Below are positions 19,132 through 30,472 of a stretch of DNA of 64,000 nt, one piece after another. The stretch spans positions 1-64,000 of the forward strand of contig NZ_SULM01000018.1 in assembly GCF_005250615.1 (NCBI RefSeq). Reading direction: 5' to 3'. A model generated the notes under the pieces. It worked only from the letters and a program-made list of their open reading frames with translations. It did no database searches and had not been told where the DNA came from. Origin of the DNA: Pseudomonas rhizoryzae. Its GTDB lineage: Bacteria; Pseudomonadota; Gammaproteobacteria; Pseudomonadales; Pseudomonadaceae. Positions within the stretch are counted from its first letter, which is position 1, and each line of letters starts with the position of its first letter. A program made the position numbers and the translations under genes.

Positions 19132-20853
19132 TCAGGTGGATAAGTCCGCCGCCGTGAGCCAGGCAGGCGGTTCGGCCGGCGCCAGTCCGGTGCAGGCTGC
19201 CTCGACACAGGCGGCCAGACCGGCGAAGCGCAGGTCGCGGCCCGTTAGGCCCGGTCCATAGTGGGCGAATTTGCCCGAGTTGGTCAGGAGCGTACGGGCA
19301 GCGGGCGGCACCAGCGGCTCACCGAGCATGCACCAGCAGGTGTCGCCCACTAGCTCGGCACCGAAGGCCTGCAGTTCGGCCAGGGCGCCGCTCCGCTCGG
19401 CGGCGGCGCGTACCTCACGCCCGAGGGTGATCACCAGGGCCACCTGGGGATGCTTGCGCTGGCCACGGCACAGCTCAGCCAGCCGCTGGCATTCCTCGGC
19501 GGAGAAATGCGGATTGCCCAGGGCCACCAGTTGCACCTCTCGGGCAGCGGCGCTGTCCAGCTCGGCCCAGGCCTGGCGCAGGTCGGCCAGGCGGATATCT
19601 TCGATCTCCAACTCCGGCGCGGCCACCGCCGCCAGGGTTGGCGCCTCGGGCGTCACCCCGACCAGATGGAACAGCGGCGCCGCCGAGGTGGTGGCGAAGG
19701 CGGCGCCGAAGGCCTTGAGGTCGTCGCGACTGGGCTGGCTGTTTTCCAGCCCCAGCACCGCCGGAATACGAGTGGGCGAACGCAGGCCGATCCAGTAGCC
19801 GAGCAGCGGATAGAGGGCGTCGTCATGACCTTCGGGTACGGTGACCCGGAAGACCTTGGCCGCCTGCCTGCCGCTGTCCAGGTGGCAGCCGGCCAGCGGC
19901 GCCCGCCCGGTCAGGGCGGTGCAGATGTCGAGGAAATCGGCGTACTTCTGGGTGCGCGCGCCCAGCACGCTGTTGGCGAAGACCACGGCATTGGATTCGG
20001 CCCAGACCACCTGCTCGCCCAGCGCCGGGGCGCTGTCCAGCAGATAGGGGGCACAGGTGAAGGTAGGCCGGCAGCCCAGGGCTACATAGGCCTCGGCCAG
20101 GGCGCTGGCCGGCTCGCCCAGCGCAGGATCGACGCCCTGCTCGCGCCAACGGCGCTGGTCCACCGAGACGGCGTTGAGACTGGTGGGCACCCGTACCTTA
20201 CCGCCCCACTCCACCAGTCGCTGGGCGAAGGCCAGACTGGCCGGACCGGTGTAGATGCAGCCGTCGATATGGGCCTGGGTGATGTCGAGCAACTCAGCCG
20301 CGCCCTGCAGATGCGCCATGCGTACCAGGATGCGCATGGCCGCCTGGACGGCGCGACCTTGGGCACCGTCAAGCATGGCCTGGTCGGTCGCGCTCAGCTG
20401 GAGTTCGGCGATTTCATGCTGATCGGTCGCAGGAAATAGGCTTCCCGGCGCGCCGATCCAGCCGTCGCTGACCGCGATCTCATCGTGCTCGGCCAGCGCC
20501 GCGAAGGCCTCCGCCCCCAGACTGATCACTGGCAAGGACCGACCGAAGAGTTCTTCGGCCACGATGGCGCCCAGGCTGAGGATTTCGTCGGGTTCGGCCA
20601 GCAACAGCGCCGCCGGACCACGCCCGGCGAGCAATAGCTCCAGCAGCACGGCGCTGCCGGTGCAGGAGCCGCGTCCGCTGGGAATGGCCAGGACGCGCCC
20701 AGCCAGCTCCAGGCCCTGCAACGGGTGGTGGTGATCGATTACCTGGCCACTGGCCGGATCGACGCCACCCCAGAAACTAAGCCCGATGGGCGCCCAGGCC
20801 AGTCGACCTTGGGCCCGGCCCGCGACCAGCGTGCGCCCGCGGATCGGGTCCAT
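19132..20853 (-). CDS. Aconitase X (putative cis-3-hydroxy-L-proline dehydratase)
   Basis: 573 aa single-chain AcnX protein. The N-terminal ~140 residues contain the swivel (DUF126) domain with the GRGSCTGS motif; the rest is the DUF521 catalytic domain. Several cysteines that may hold the Fe-S cluster are present (C223 region CIYTGP, CAPYLL, CHLDSG). Characterised bacterial single-chain AcnX enzymes dehydrate cis-3-hydroxy-L-proline, but substrate cannot be proved from sequence. It starts 2 bp after the livF stop, so it is the last gene of the branched-chain amino acid transport operon. Confidence 0.82.
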   Translation of the reverse strand: MDPIRGRTLVAGRAQGRLAWAPIGLSFWGGVDPASGQVIDHHHPLQGLELAGRVLAIPSGRGSCTGSAVLLELLLAGRGPAALLLAEPDEILSLGAIVAEELFGRSLPVISLGAEAFAALAEHDEIAVSDGWIGAPGSLFPATDQHEIAELQLSATDQAMLDGAQGRAVQAAMRILVRMAHLQGAAELLDITQAHIDGCIYTGPASLAFAQRLVEWGGKVRVPTSLNAVSVDQRRWREQGVDPALGEPASALAEAYVALGCRPTFTCAPYLLDSAPALGEQVVWAESNAVVFANSVLGARTQKYADFLDICTALTGRAPLAGCHLDSGRQAAKVFRVTVPEGHDDALYPLLGYWIGLRSPTRIPAVLGLENSQPSRDDLKAFGAAFATTSAAPLFHLVGVTPEAPTLAAVAAPELEIEDIRLADLRQAWAELDSAAAREVQLVALGNPHFSAEECQRLAELCRGQRKHPQVALVITLGREVRAAAERSGALAELQAFGAELVGDTCWCMLGEPLVPPAARTLLTNSGKFAHYGPGLTGRDLRFAGLAACVEAACTGLAPAEPPAWLTAADLST

Positions 20854-20855
20854 CG

Positions 20856-21572
20856 CTAGTGACCGCCCAGATAGGCTTCGCGCACCTGGGGATTGGCCAG
20901 CAGCTCCTGGCCGCTACCGGTCATGCGGATCTCGCCGGTGACCATCACGTAGGCGCGGTCGGACAGGCGCAGCGCATGGTTGGCGTTCTGCTCCACCAGG
21001 AAGATGGTCATGCCGCTCTGCGCCAGCTCGCGCAGGATCTGGAAGATCTGCTTCACCACGATGGGCGCCAGACCCAGGCTGGGCTCGTCGAGCAACAGCA
21101 ACTTGGGCCGGCTCATCAGGGCGCGGGCAATGGCCAGCATCTGCTGCTCGCCACCGGACATGGTCATGGCGCGCTGGTTGCGACGCTCCTTGAGCCGCGG
21201 GAAGAGGTCGAACATGCGTTGCATGTCCTCGTCCACCCACCGGGTGCCGATGGGGATGGTGCCCATCAACAGGTTTTCTTCCACGCTCATGTCGGGGAAC
21301 ACATGGCGCCCCTCCGGCGACTGGGCGATGCCGTTGGAGGCCACGTAGTGGGCGTTCTTGCGGGTGATGTCTTCGCCCCGGTAGAGAATCTGCCCATTGC
21401 GTGCCTGGGGCTGGCTGAAGATGGACATCAGCAGGGTGGACTTGCCGGCCCCGTTGGCGCCGATCAGGCTCACCGTCTCGCCTTCGTTGATGGTCAGGGA
21501 GACGCCCTTCAGGGCCTGGATGGGCCCGTAGAAGACGTCGACGTTGCGAAACTCCAGGATCGGCGTGGTCAT
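20856..21572 (-). CDS. livF: Branched-chain amino acid ABC transporter ATPase LivF/BraG
   Basis: 238 aa ATP-binding subunit. Walker A GANGAGKST, signature MSGGEQQ, Walker B LLLLDEPS and a switch histidine region (VEQNANHA) are all present. It pairs with LivG to power import through LivHM. ATG overlaps the livG stop in ATGA, and aconitase X follows after 2 bp. Confidence 0.95.
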   Translation of the reverse strand: MTTPILEFRNVDVFYGPIQALKGVSLTINEGETVSLIGANGAGKSTLLMSIFSQPQARNGQILYRGEDITRKNAHYVASNGIAQSPEGRHVFPDMSVEENLLMGTIPIGTRWVDEDMQRMFDLFPRLKERRNQRAMTMSGGEQQMLAIARALMSRPKLLLLDEPSLGLAPIVVKQIFQILRELAQSGMTIFLVEQNANHALRLSDRAYVMVTGEIRMTGSGQELLANPQVREAYLGGH

Positions 21573-22444
21573 GCCACCTCCTCTTCTTCGGCGCCGAGGT
21601 AGGCGGCGATGACCTTGGGATCGTTGCGGATATCGGCCGGCAGGCCACGGGCGATGACCTGGCCATGGTCCAGCACCACGATGTGGTCGGAGATGTTCAT
21701 CACCATGCCCATGTCGTGCTCGATCAGCACCACGGTGATGCGGTGCTGGTCGCGCAAGAGGCGGATCATCCCGGCCAGGGCCTCGGTCTCGGCCGGGTTG
21801 AGACCGGCGGCGGGTTCGTCCAGGCAGACGATCTCCGGGCGGGTGCACATGGCGCGGGCGATTTCCAGGCGGCGCTGCTGGCCATAGGAGAGTTCACCGG
21901 CCAGGCGGTTGGCGTGGTCGACCAGATCCACCACCTCGAGCCAGTAGAAGGCCGTGTCCAGCGCCTTCTCCTCGGCGCGGCGATAGCCGGGGGTGTTGAG
22001 GATGCCGGTGATGAGGTTGCGGTTGCACTGCATGTGCTGCGCCACCAGCAGGTTCTCCACCACCGACATTTCCTTGAACAGGCGGATGTTCTGGAAGGTA
22101 CGGGCGAGACCGGCGCGGTTCACCAGGTGGGTACCGCCGAACATCTTGTACCAGAGCCGGCTGCCGAACTGCACCGGATTGACGAAGTCACTGGCCTGGA
22201 AGCGCTCGCCCATGATCTTGCCGACGCGGGTCGAGCGACCGTCGGCGGTGTCCAGACGGATCTCGCCGTCGGTGGCCTTGTAGAAGCCGGTCAGGCAGTT
22301 GAACACCGTGGTCTTGCCGGCGCCGTTGGGGCCGATCAGCGCTGTGATGGAGTGCCGTTTGATATCGAAGGACACGTCCGACAGGGCCTTGATGCCCCCG
22401 AATCTCATACCCAGACCGCTGACGGTCAGAATGTTGTCGCTCAC
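21569..22444 (-). CDS. livG: Branched-chain amino acid ABC transporter ATPase LivG/BraF
   Basis: 291 aa ATP-binding subunit. Walker A GPNGAGKTT, signature LSYGQQRR and Walker B IVCLDEPAAG are present. An insertion of about 40 residues after the first beta-strands is typical of LivG/BraF. GTG start chosen because it overlaps the livM stop in GTGA, continuing the run of 4 bp overlaps in this operon; a further upstream start would lie inside livM. Confidence 0.95.
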   Translation of the reverse strand: MSDNILTVSGLGMRFGGIKALSDVSFDIKRHSITALIGPNGAGKTTVFNCLTGFYKATDGEIRLDTADGRSTRVGKIMGERFQASDFVNPVQFGSRLWYKMFGGTHLVNRAGLARTFQNIRLFKEMSVVENLLVAQHMQCNRNLITGILNTPGYRRAEEKALDTAFYWLEVVDLVDHANRLAGELSYGQQRRLEIARAMCTRPEIVCLDEPAAGLNPAETEALAGMIRLLRDQHRITVVLIEHDMGMVMNISDHIVVLDHGQVIARGLPADIRNDPKVIAAYLGAEEEEVA

Positions 22445-23721
22445 GGCGCCACTCCCTTGCGAATCGCGAAGCCACTGCGGGCGATACGGATCAGGCCACG
22501 CGGCCGCCACATCATCATCACCACCATCAGCACGCCGAACACCAGCATGCGGATGTCGCCGAATTCGCGCAGCAACTCGAACAGCAGGGTCATGACGAAG
22601 GCCGAGACCACCACCCCGACGGTGGAGCCCAGGCCGCCCAGCACCACGATGGCCAGCACCAGCACCGACTCGAAGAAGTTGAACGAGGCCGGGTTGATGA
22701 AGCCCTGGTAGGTGGCGAAGAACACCCCGGCCAGACCCGCGGTGGAGGCGCCGATCATGAAGGCGGAGAGTTTGACCAGCACGTGGTTCAGACCCATGGC
22801 GCGGCAGGCGATCTCGTCTTCGCGCAAGGCCTCCCAGGCGCGACCGACCGGCATGCGGGTCAGGCGGTGCTTGATGTAGAGCACCAGCAGCACCACCAGG
22901 AACAGCACGGTATAGATGAAGATCATGGTCGCGTTGGGGTTGTAGCTGATGCCCAGCAGCTCGTGGATGGGCACCCCGCCCTCCTTCGCCCGGCGGCCGA
23001 ACTCGATGCCGAAGAAGGTCGGCGACGGCGCGGCGATGCCGTTGGGGCCCTTGGTCACTTCCAGCCAGTTGTTGAGCACCAGGCGGATGATCTCGCCGAA
23101 GCCGAGGGTGACGATGGCCAGGTAGTCCCCGTGCATGCGCAACACCGGGAAGCCCAGGATCGCTCCCGCCACCGCGGCCATGACCGCCGCGAGCGGCAGC
23201 ATGGTCCAGAAGCCCAGGCCCAGGTACTGGTAGCCCAGCGCCAGGCCATAGGCACCGATGGCATAGAAGCCGACGTAGCCGAGGTCGAGCAGACCGGCCA
23301 GGCCCACCACGATGTTCAGGCCCAGACCCAGCAGCACGTAGATCAGGCAGAGGATGATCACCGTCAGCCAGTACTTGGTGGCCAGGAAGGGAAAGGCGAT
23401 GGCGACCAGGATGACGATGGGCAGGATGAATCTGAGGTTGGACTTGTGTCCCGGCGGCAGCACGTGGACGCCGCCGTCGTTGCGCTTGAAGGACTCGATC
23501 CAGTCGCGGCCCTTGGCGGTCTGGCCGAACAGGCTGAGCAGGAAGCGCCCAGCCATGACCACGGCGACCATGATGCCGACGCGACCGGGCTCGAGGTTGT
23601 AGCCATAGCCATCGAGCACGATGCCGACGATGGGGCCGAACAGGATCAGCGAGACCAGCCCCACCATGAGGGTGTCACGCAGCACGACCTTGAGGTCGAA
23701 GGAGGAAGACGTCTGACTCAT
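22441..23721 (-). CDS. livM: Branched-chain amino acid ABC permease LivM/BraE
   Basis: 426 aa inner membrane permease. The first ~100 residues are the extra N-terminal domain of Pseudomonas-type LivM (two hydrophobic segments, then a linker); ~100-420 is the ten-helix permease core, with the EAA-like loop GRAWEALREDEIACRAMGLN that contacts the ATPases. Starts 3 bp after the livH stop. Confidence 0.94.
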   Translation of the reverse strand: MSQTSSSFDLKVVLRDTLMVGLVSLILFGPIVGIVLDGYGYNLEPGRVGIMVAVVMAGRFLLSLFGQTAKGRDWIESFKRNDGGVHVLPPGHKSNLRFILPIVILVAIAFPFLATKYWLTVIILCLIYVLLGLGLNIVVGLAGLLDLGYVGFYAIGAYGLALGYQYLGLGFWTMLPLAAVMAAVAGAILGFPVLRMHGDYLAIVTLGFGEIIRLVLNNWLEVTKGPNGIAAPSPTFFGIEFGRRAKEGGVPIHELLGISYNPNATMIFIYTVLFLVVLLVLYIKHRLTRMPVGRAWEALREDEIACRAMGLNHVLVKLSAFMIGASTAGLAGVFFATYQGFINPASFNFFESVLVLAIVVLGGLGSTVGVVVSAFVMTLLFELLREFGDIRMLVFGVLMVVMMMWRPRGLIRIARSGFAIRKGVAP

Positions 23722-23724
23722 GGA

Positions 23725-24639
<915 letters not shown>

Positions 24640-24664
24640 GTTTGCAGTCTCGCGTTGGAAGGAT

Positions 24665-24708
24665 GACGAGGGCCGCCGCCCCCCGCCTCGTCCTGGGGCG
24701 GAGACGAG
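24665..24708. repeat. Overlapping GC-rich inverted repeats between livK and livH
   Basis: CCGCCCC (24676-24682) pairs with GGGGCGG (24695-24701); GACGAGG (24665-24671) or GACGAG (24703-24708) can pair with CCTCGTC (24686-24692). The pairings are partly exclusive. There is no T-run, so it is not a simple terminator. A role in setting livK mRNA above the distal genes is likely but inferred. Confidence 0.5.
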
Positions 24709-24735
24709 ACGGGAGCCGGCGGATTCACGCGAGGA

Positions 24736-25857
24736 TCAGGGCAGCTGGTGGTACTTGCCCTTGTCGTCCCATTCGTACATCACGTAGTCGGAGACCTTGA
24801 GGTCGCCCTTGCTGTCCCAGCTCTTGTCGCCGAGAACGGTGGGCACGGTGTGGGATTTCAGCCATTCGGCGGCCTTGACGCCGTCGGTGCCCTTGATGCC
24901 GGCGAAGGCGGCGGCAAGGGCTTGCAGCGAGGCGTAGGAGTAGAGGGTGTAGCCCTCGGGCTCGTAGCCGGATTTGCGCAGGGTCTCCACCACGGTCTTG
25001 CCGGCCGGATTCTGCAGCGGATCGGCGCCGAAGGTCATCAGCACGCCCTTGGTGTACTGCGGGCCACCGGCGGTGGTGACCAGGTCCATGGAGACGATGC
25101 CGTCGCCGGAGACGAACTTGGCGGTCACGCCCTGCTCGCGCAGCTGGCGGACCAGCGGACCGGCTTCGGGGTGCAGACCGCCGAAGTAGACCACGTCGGC
25201 GCCCGAGGCGCGGATCTTGGTGACCAGGGAGTTGAAGTCCTTCTCGCCGCGGGTCAGGCCCTCGTAGAGCACCTCTTTCACGCCGCGCTTGTTCAGTTGC
25301 GCCTTGGTGGCGTCGGCCAGGCCCTGACCGTAGGTGTCCTTGTCGTGAACGATGGCGACCTTCTTGGCCTTGAGCACGTCGACGATGTAGTCGCCGGCGA
25401 CGATGCCCTGCTGGTCGTCACGCCCGCACATACGGAACACGGTCGCCAGACCGCGCTCGGTGATCTTGGGGTTGGTGGAGGCCGGGGTGATGGAGATGAT
25501 GCCGGCTTCGTCGTAGATCTCCGAGGCGGGCATGGTGTTGGAGGAGCAGAAGTGGCCGATCACGGCCTTGACCTTGTCCGAGTCCACCAGGCGGTTGGCC
25601 ACGGCTACGGCCTGCTTGGGTTCGCAGGCGTCATCGCCCTGCACCAGCTTGATCTTCTCGCCATTGATGCCGCCCGCGGCGTTGATATCTTCCGCGGCCT
25701 GGCTCGCTCCCTTCCAGAACTGCTCGCCGTAGGCTGCGCTGGCACCGGTGAAGGGACCCGCGACACCGATCAGGATGTCGGCGTGTGCCAGGGAGGAGAG
25801 AGTGAACGCAGAACCGATAGCGAGAGCCAGAATGCCTTTTCTGTAAATCTTCGACAT
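24736..25857 (-). CDS. livK: Branched-chain amino acid periplasmic binding protein LivK/BraC
   Basis: 373 aa. Signal peptide of 26 residues (cut after SSLAHA), then a type I periplasmic binding fold. DDACEPKQ and GHFCSSNT carry the two cysteines that form the conserved disulfide in LIV-binding proteins. ITPASTNP and FRMCGRDDQQG fit ligand-contact segments of the family. First gene of the livKHMGF-acnX operon. Start at 25857 follows GGGAGG about 4 bp upstream; the open frame upstream lacks signal-peptide features. Confidence 0.95.
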   Translation of the reverse strand: MSKIYRKGILALAIGSAFTLSSLAHADILIGVAGPFTGASAAYGEQFWKGASQAAEDINAAGGINGEKIKLVQGDDACEPKQAVAVANRLVDSDKVKAVIGHFCSSNTMPASEIYDEAGIISITPASTNPKITERGLATVFRMCGRDDQQGIVAGDYIVDVLKAKKVAIVHDKDTYGQGLADATKAQLNKRGVKEVLYEGLTRGEKDFNSLVTKIRASGADVVYFGGLHPEAGPLVRQLREQGVTAKFVSGDGIVSMDLVTTAGGPQYTKGVLMTFGADPLQNPAGKTVVETLRKSGYEPEGYTLYSYASLQALAAAFAGIKGTDGVKAAEWLKSHTVPTVLGDKSWDSKGDLKVSDYVMYEWDDKGKYHQLP

Positions 25858-26092
25858 GGGAGGTTTGCTCCAGAGGGTGGTTGGCTCTTCGGCTTCAGCA
25901 AAGCCTGTGCCAGAGGTCAGTTGTGCGAACTGAGCAAAGGCGATTTGCCTGGGTCGCACACTGGAAAATCAACGCAATGACAGAAGCAGAGCCCGCCGCC
26001 AGTGCATTTGGCAGTCTTTTAGACCTTGGTAGCAAACAGCTAACAAGATCGAAGTTTCATTTTTCCGGGTGACAACCAGGCGAGGAAAACGC

Positions 26093-26123
26093 GGGGTTTG
26101 TTACCCCATAGCAACCTGGTTGC
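26093..26123. promoter_or_regulatory. Paired palindromes upstream of livK
   Basis: GGGGT-TTGTT-ACCCC (26093-26107) is followed 3 bp later by GCAACC-T-GGTTGC (26111-26123). Both are perfect inverted repeats about 240-265 bp before the livK start. They could be an operator or an RNA structure; no regulator is assigned. Confidence 0.4.
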
Positions 26124-26257
26124 ACCTGTTTCGCACCAAAACGTAACATCGACCGCACAGCGTGCCAGCAAAGTAACCAGGTAAGGCAAGCTGCAGCGAC
26201 GCACTGATCGGCACCGCCGAGAGACTATCCGGCGATTTGAGAAAGGCCTGAAGAAAC

Positions 26258-26292
26258 GGCCGATTTGCCAACGCAAGATGCGCAAATCGGCC
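26258..26292. terminator. Hairpin after amaA, probable terminator
   Basis: GGCCGATTTG (26258-26267) pairs with CAAATCGGCC (26283-26292), with an inner CGCA-AGA-TGCG stem (26272-26282). On the minus strand it follows amaA by about 60 bp and is trailed by GTTTCTTC, a short T-rich tract, so it probably ends amaA transcripts before livK. Confidence 0.55.
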
Positions 26293-26349
26293 GCTTTTCC
26301 TGCGCCAGGGCGGCGCTGATCCAGCATGGCAGGCACTCGCAGACGGCTG

Positions 26350-27627
26350 TCAGAGCACGACCCGCAAACACTGCCCGGCGTGATAGAGGGTGAAGCCGGC
26401 TTCGTACAGCAGGCTGCGCCACTGCCCGACCGGATTGGCGTCGAGCGAGGCCAGCGGCATGGGCAGCTCCTGGCGATCACCACTGCACAGATAACGGGCA
26501 AAGGCCTGCCCCACGACCGTGCCGGTGGTGACCCCGCGTCCGTTGTAGCCGGTGACTGCGAGCAACCCCGGCGCCGGCTCGAACAGCCGCATCAGGTGAT
26601 CGGGCGTGAAGGCGATCCGACCCGTCCAGGTGCACTCCCAGTCGACGCGACCCAGCGACGGGAAGTAATGCCGTTGGATGCGATCCGCCCAGGCACGGAT
26701 GAAGCCTGCCGGGCGCCCCGCCATGTTGCCGAGGCTGCCCAGCAACAGGCGCCCCTCGGCATCGCGGCGAATGCTGCTCAGCACCGTGCGGGTATCCCAG
26801 GAGCCCCGCCCCTGGGGCAGGATGAAGTCCGCTTCCGGCCCCAGCGGCTGCGAAGCCACTTGGTAGTAGTAGCCGGTGAAGAACTGCTGACGCAGGGTGG
26901 TCCATTCGCCTTCCGTGTAGGCATTGGAAGCGATGACCACCTGATCCGCCAAGACCCGCCCCTGGGCGGTTTCCACCAGCCAGCGCTCGCCGACGCGTTG
27001 CAACCGGCGCACCGCGGTTCGCTCGAACAACTGGCCACCTTCCTGCCGCAATGCCTTGGCCAGGCCCTGCACATAGCCCATGGGCACCAGGGTGCCCGCC
27101 CGGTGATCGAGCAAGGCGCCGCTGATATCGCGCGTCCCGCACGCCGTATAGCAGGCCTCGCCCTCCAGCAGCTCGACTCGGGCACCGCGACGTTGCCACT
27201 GCTCCGCGCGCCGCCCCAGGTCGGCCAGCCCCTTGGCGCTGTGCGCCATGTGCAGGGTTCCGGCCCGGCGCGCCTGGCAATCGATGCCATAACGCTCGAT
27301 GAGGGCGAATACCTGGCTCGGCGCATCGCCCATCACAGACAATAGGCGCTCGCCGACCTCGCTGCCGAGGGTGGCCACCGCTTCATCCGGGGGGATCCAC
27401 ATACCGGCGTTGACCAGCCCGACGTTGCGCCCGGAGCCGCCATGGCCGACGCCCTGGGCCTCCAATACCACCGCCCGGCGACCGGCTTGCGCCAGGTGCA
27501 GCCCGGTGGAAAGACCGGTGAAGCCGCCCCCGATGACGCACACCTCGGTGTCGATCTCACCCTGCAGCGGCGCCCCCGGCACCGCCGGATACAGCCGCTC
27601 CCACAGGCACTCCTGACGCAACTGCAT
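26350..27627 (-). CDS. amaA: FAD-dependent L-pipecolate oxidase AmaA
   Basis: 425 aa DadA/glycine oxidase-type flavoprotein. The FAD-binding motif VIGGGFTGLSTGLHLAQAG starts near residue 31 and a second FAD-contacting segment, GYNGRGVTTGT, lies near 365. In P. putida AmaA oxidises L-pipecolate to piperideine-6-carboxylate in the D-lysine branch of lysine catabolism. The assignment relies on the amaB gene 26 bp upstream and the divergent LysR gene, the same set as in P. putida. AAGGAG lies 10 bp before the ATG. Alternative: gamma-glutamylputrescine oxidase (PuuB), a close relative. Confidence 0.8.
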   Translation of the reverse strand: MQLRQECLWERLYPAVPGAPLQGEIDTEVCVIGGGFTGLSTGLHLAQAGRRAVVLEAQGVGHGGSGRNVGLVNAGMWIPPDEAVATLGSEVGERLLSVMGDAPSQVFALIERYGIDCQARRAGTLHMAHSAKGLADLGRRAEQWQRRGARVELLEGEACYTACGTRDISGALLDHRAGTLVPMGYVQGLAKALRQEGGQLFERTAVRRLQRVGERWLVETAQGRVLADQVVIASNAYTEGEWTTLRQQFFTGYYYQVASQPLGPEADFILPQGRGSWDTRTVLSSIRRDAEGRLLLGSLGNMAGRPAGFIRAWADRIQRHYFPSLGRVDWECTWTGRIAFTPDHLMRLFEPAPGLLAVTGYNGRGVTTGTVVGQAFARYLCSGDRQELPMPLASLDANPVGQWRSLLYEAGFTLYHAGQCLRVVL

Positions 27628-27653
27628 GCTCTGCGCGCTCCTTGGTGAGCCAC

Positions 27654-29144
<1,491 letters not shown>

Positions 29145-29261
29145 GCTGAGGTCTCCAGGAAGATCGAAGGAATCGACCTTGAGTATGGTCAGCGTCGCGG
29201 TCCCGGACAACCGACCTTTGCTCGGCATATCATTCCCTTTTTTCATGTCGCGAGCCGGGTC

Positions 29262-30146
29262 ATGCAACGTCGCCATCTGCCGTCCATCACCGCCATGCAG
29301 TGCTTCGAAGCCGTCGCGCGCCACCTGAGCTTCACCCGCGCGGCCGATGAACTGGCGCTGACCCAGAGCGCGGTCAGCAAGCAGGTCGCCCAGCTCGAGG
29401 ATCTGCTGCAGCACAGCCTGTTCCGCCGCGTCCGCCGGCGCCTCCAACTGACCCCGGCCGGTGCCCTCTACCTGGCCGAGGTGGACAAGATCCTCAACCA
29501 GTTGGAGATGTCGGCACGCTACCTGAGATCCTATGGCGGCGAGACCGAGGTGCTGCGGGTCGCTACCCCACCGACCTTCGGCGAGCGCTGGCTGGTGCCG
29601 CGCCTAAAGGGCTGGCGCCTGCGCCATCCCAATATCCACCTGGATGTTTCCAGCGCCCTGGAGCCGGTGGATTTCCGCGATCCGCGGCATGACGTGGCGC
29701 TGTTCTATGGCCATGGCAGTTGGCCCGGAGCCGAGTGCGAATTGCTGCTGCACGAGCACATGGTCGCCGTCTGCGCGCCGGATCTGCTGCCCGCCGAGGG
29801 CATCGCCGGACCGGAGCAACTGGTGGACTTCGTCCTGCTGCAGAACACCACCCGCCCGGAGTCCTGGCACGACTGGTACGCCAGCCTCGGGCGTGAAGAA
29901 GTCCACAGCCACCACGGCCCGCGCTTCGACACCTTCACCCTCTGCGCCCGCGCCGCCCAGGAAGGCTGTGGGGTAGCGCTGCTACCGGAATTCCTGGTCG
30001 CCGAAGAACTGGCCTCCGGCCGGCTGGTACTCGCCTGGCCTCATCGCCTGGCCAGTCCCCATGCCTATTGGTTGGCCTATCCGGAACAGATGGCCGAGGT
30101 GCCCAAGGTACGTAGCTTCATCGAGTGGATTCGCGAGAAGGCGTAA
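29262..30146 (+). CDS. LysR-type regulator of the amaBA operon
   Basis: 294 aa. N-terminal helix-turn-helix at ~1-66 (FEAVARHLSFTRAADELALTQSAVSKQVAQLE) and a substrate-binding C-terminal domain of the GcvA type. Divergently transcribed from amaB with a 117 bp shared promoter region, the usual arrangement for a LysR regulator and its target. The lysine-pathway role is inferred from position; the inducer is unknown. Confidence 0.8.
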   Translation: MQRRHLPSITAMQCFEAVARHLSFTRAADELALTQSAVSKQVAQLEDLLQHSLFRRVRRRLQLTPAGALYLAEVDKILNQLEMSARYLRSYGGETEVLRVATPPTFGERWLVPRLKGWRLRHPNIHLDVSSALEPVDFRDPRHDVALFYGHGSWPGAECELLLHEHMVAVCAPDLLPAEGIAGPEQLVDFVLLQNTTRPESWHDWYASLGREEVHSHHGPRFDTFTLCARAAQEGCGVALLPEFLVAEELASGRLVLAWPHRLASPHAYWLAYPEQMAEVPKVRSFIEWIREKA

Positions 30147-30472
30147 TGCCTGGACCATGGCCCGCTCCTACAGGGGGAGGCATGCCGGTTTATCGCGATC
30201 TTGCCGGGGCTAATGGAACTGAACGCCTGCTCGGATAGCCCCCTCTCCCTTTGGGAGAGGGTTGGGGTGAGGGCACGCTCTTGCCACGACATCTCCAGTG
30301 GAAAAGGCCGCGCCGTTTTCCACGCTACGGGTGTATTCCTATAGCGGCATCATCCCCTGTAGGAGCGGTCGCTACGGCGCATCGGCATGGCCGCGATCCA
30401 AAGGTCTCCGATACCTCCACTAGAAACGAAAAAACCCGGCCAAGGCCGGGTCTTTTCTTACACGAGGTCGTC
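30147..30472. repeat. Intergenic REP-type repeat cluster
   Basis: This 326 bp region between the LysR gene and pnp has no gene. It holds a REP-like unit on the minus strand at 30152-30174 (CCTGTAGGAGCGGGCCATGG on that strand), a CCCTCTCCC-TTT-GGGAGAGGG hairpin at 30241-30261 followed by TTGGGGTGAGGGC, and a second REP-like unit on the plus strand at 30353-30400 beginning CCCTGTAGGAGCGG and ending GGCCGCGATCC. The two REP units face opposite ways, as in a BIME. The pnp terminator closes the region. Confidence 0.7.
30429..30456 (-). terminator. pnp terminator
   Basis: CCCGGCC (30435-30441), AA, GGCCGGG (30444-30450). Read on the minus strand the stem is followed by TTTTTT, 17 bp after the pnp stop. 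Strong Rho-independent terminator. Confidence 0.9.

Larger units (their letters stand above)
25858..26349. other. 492 bp intergenic region upstream of livK
   Basis: No gene is seen. It should hold the livK promoter and a long leader. Two small palindromes lie at 26093-26107 and 26111-26123, and a large hairpin at 26258-26292, each listed separately. The stretch 25900-26090 shows nothing I can name. Confidence 0.6.
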
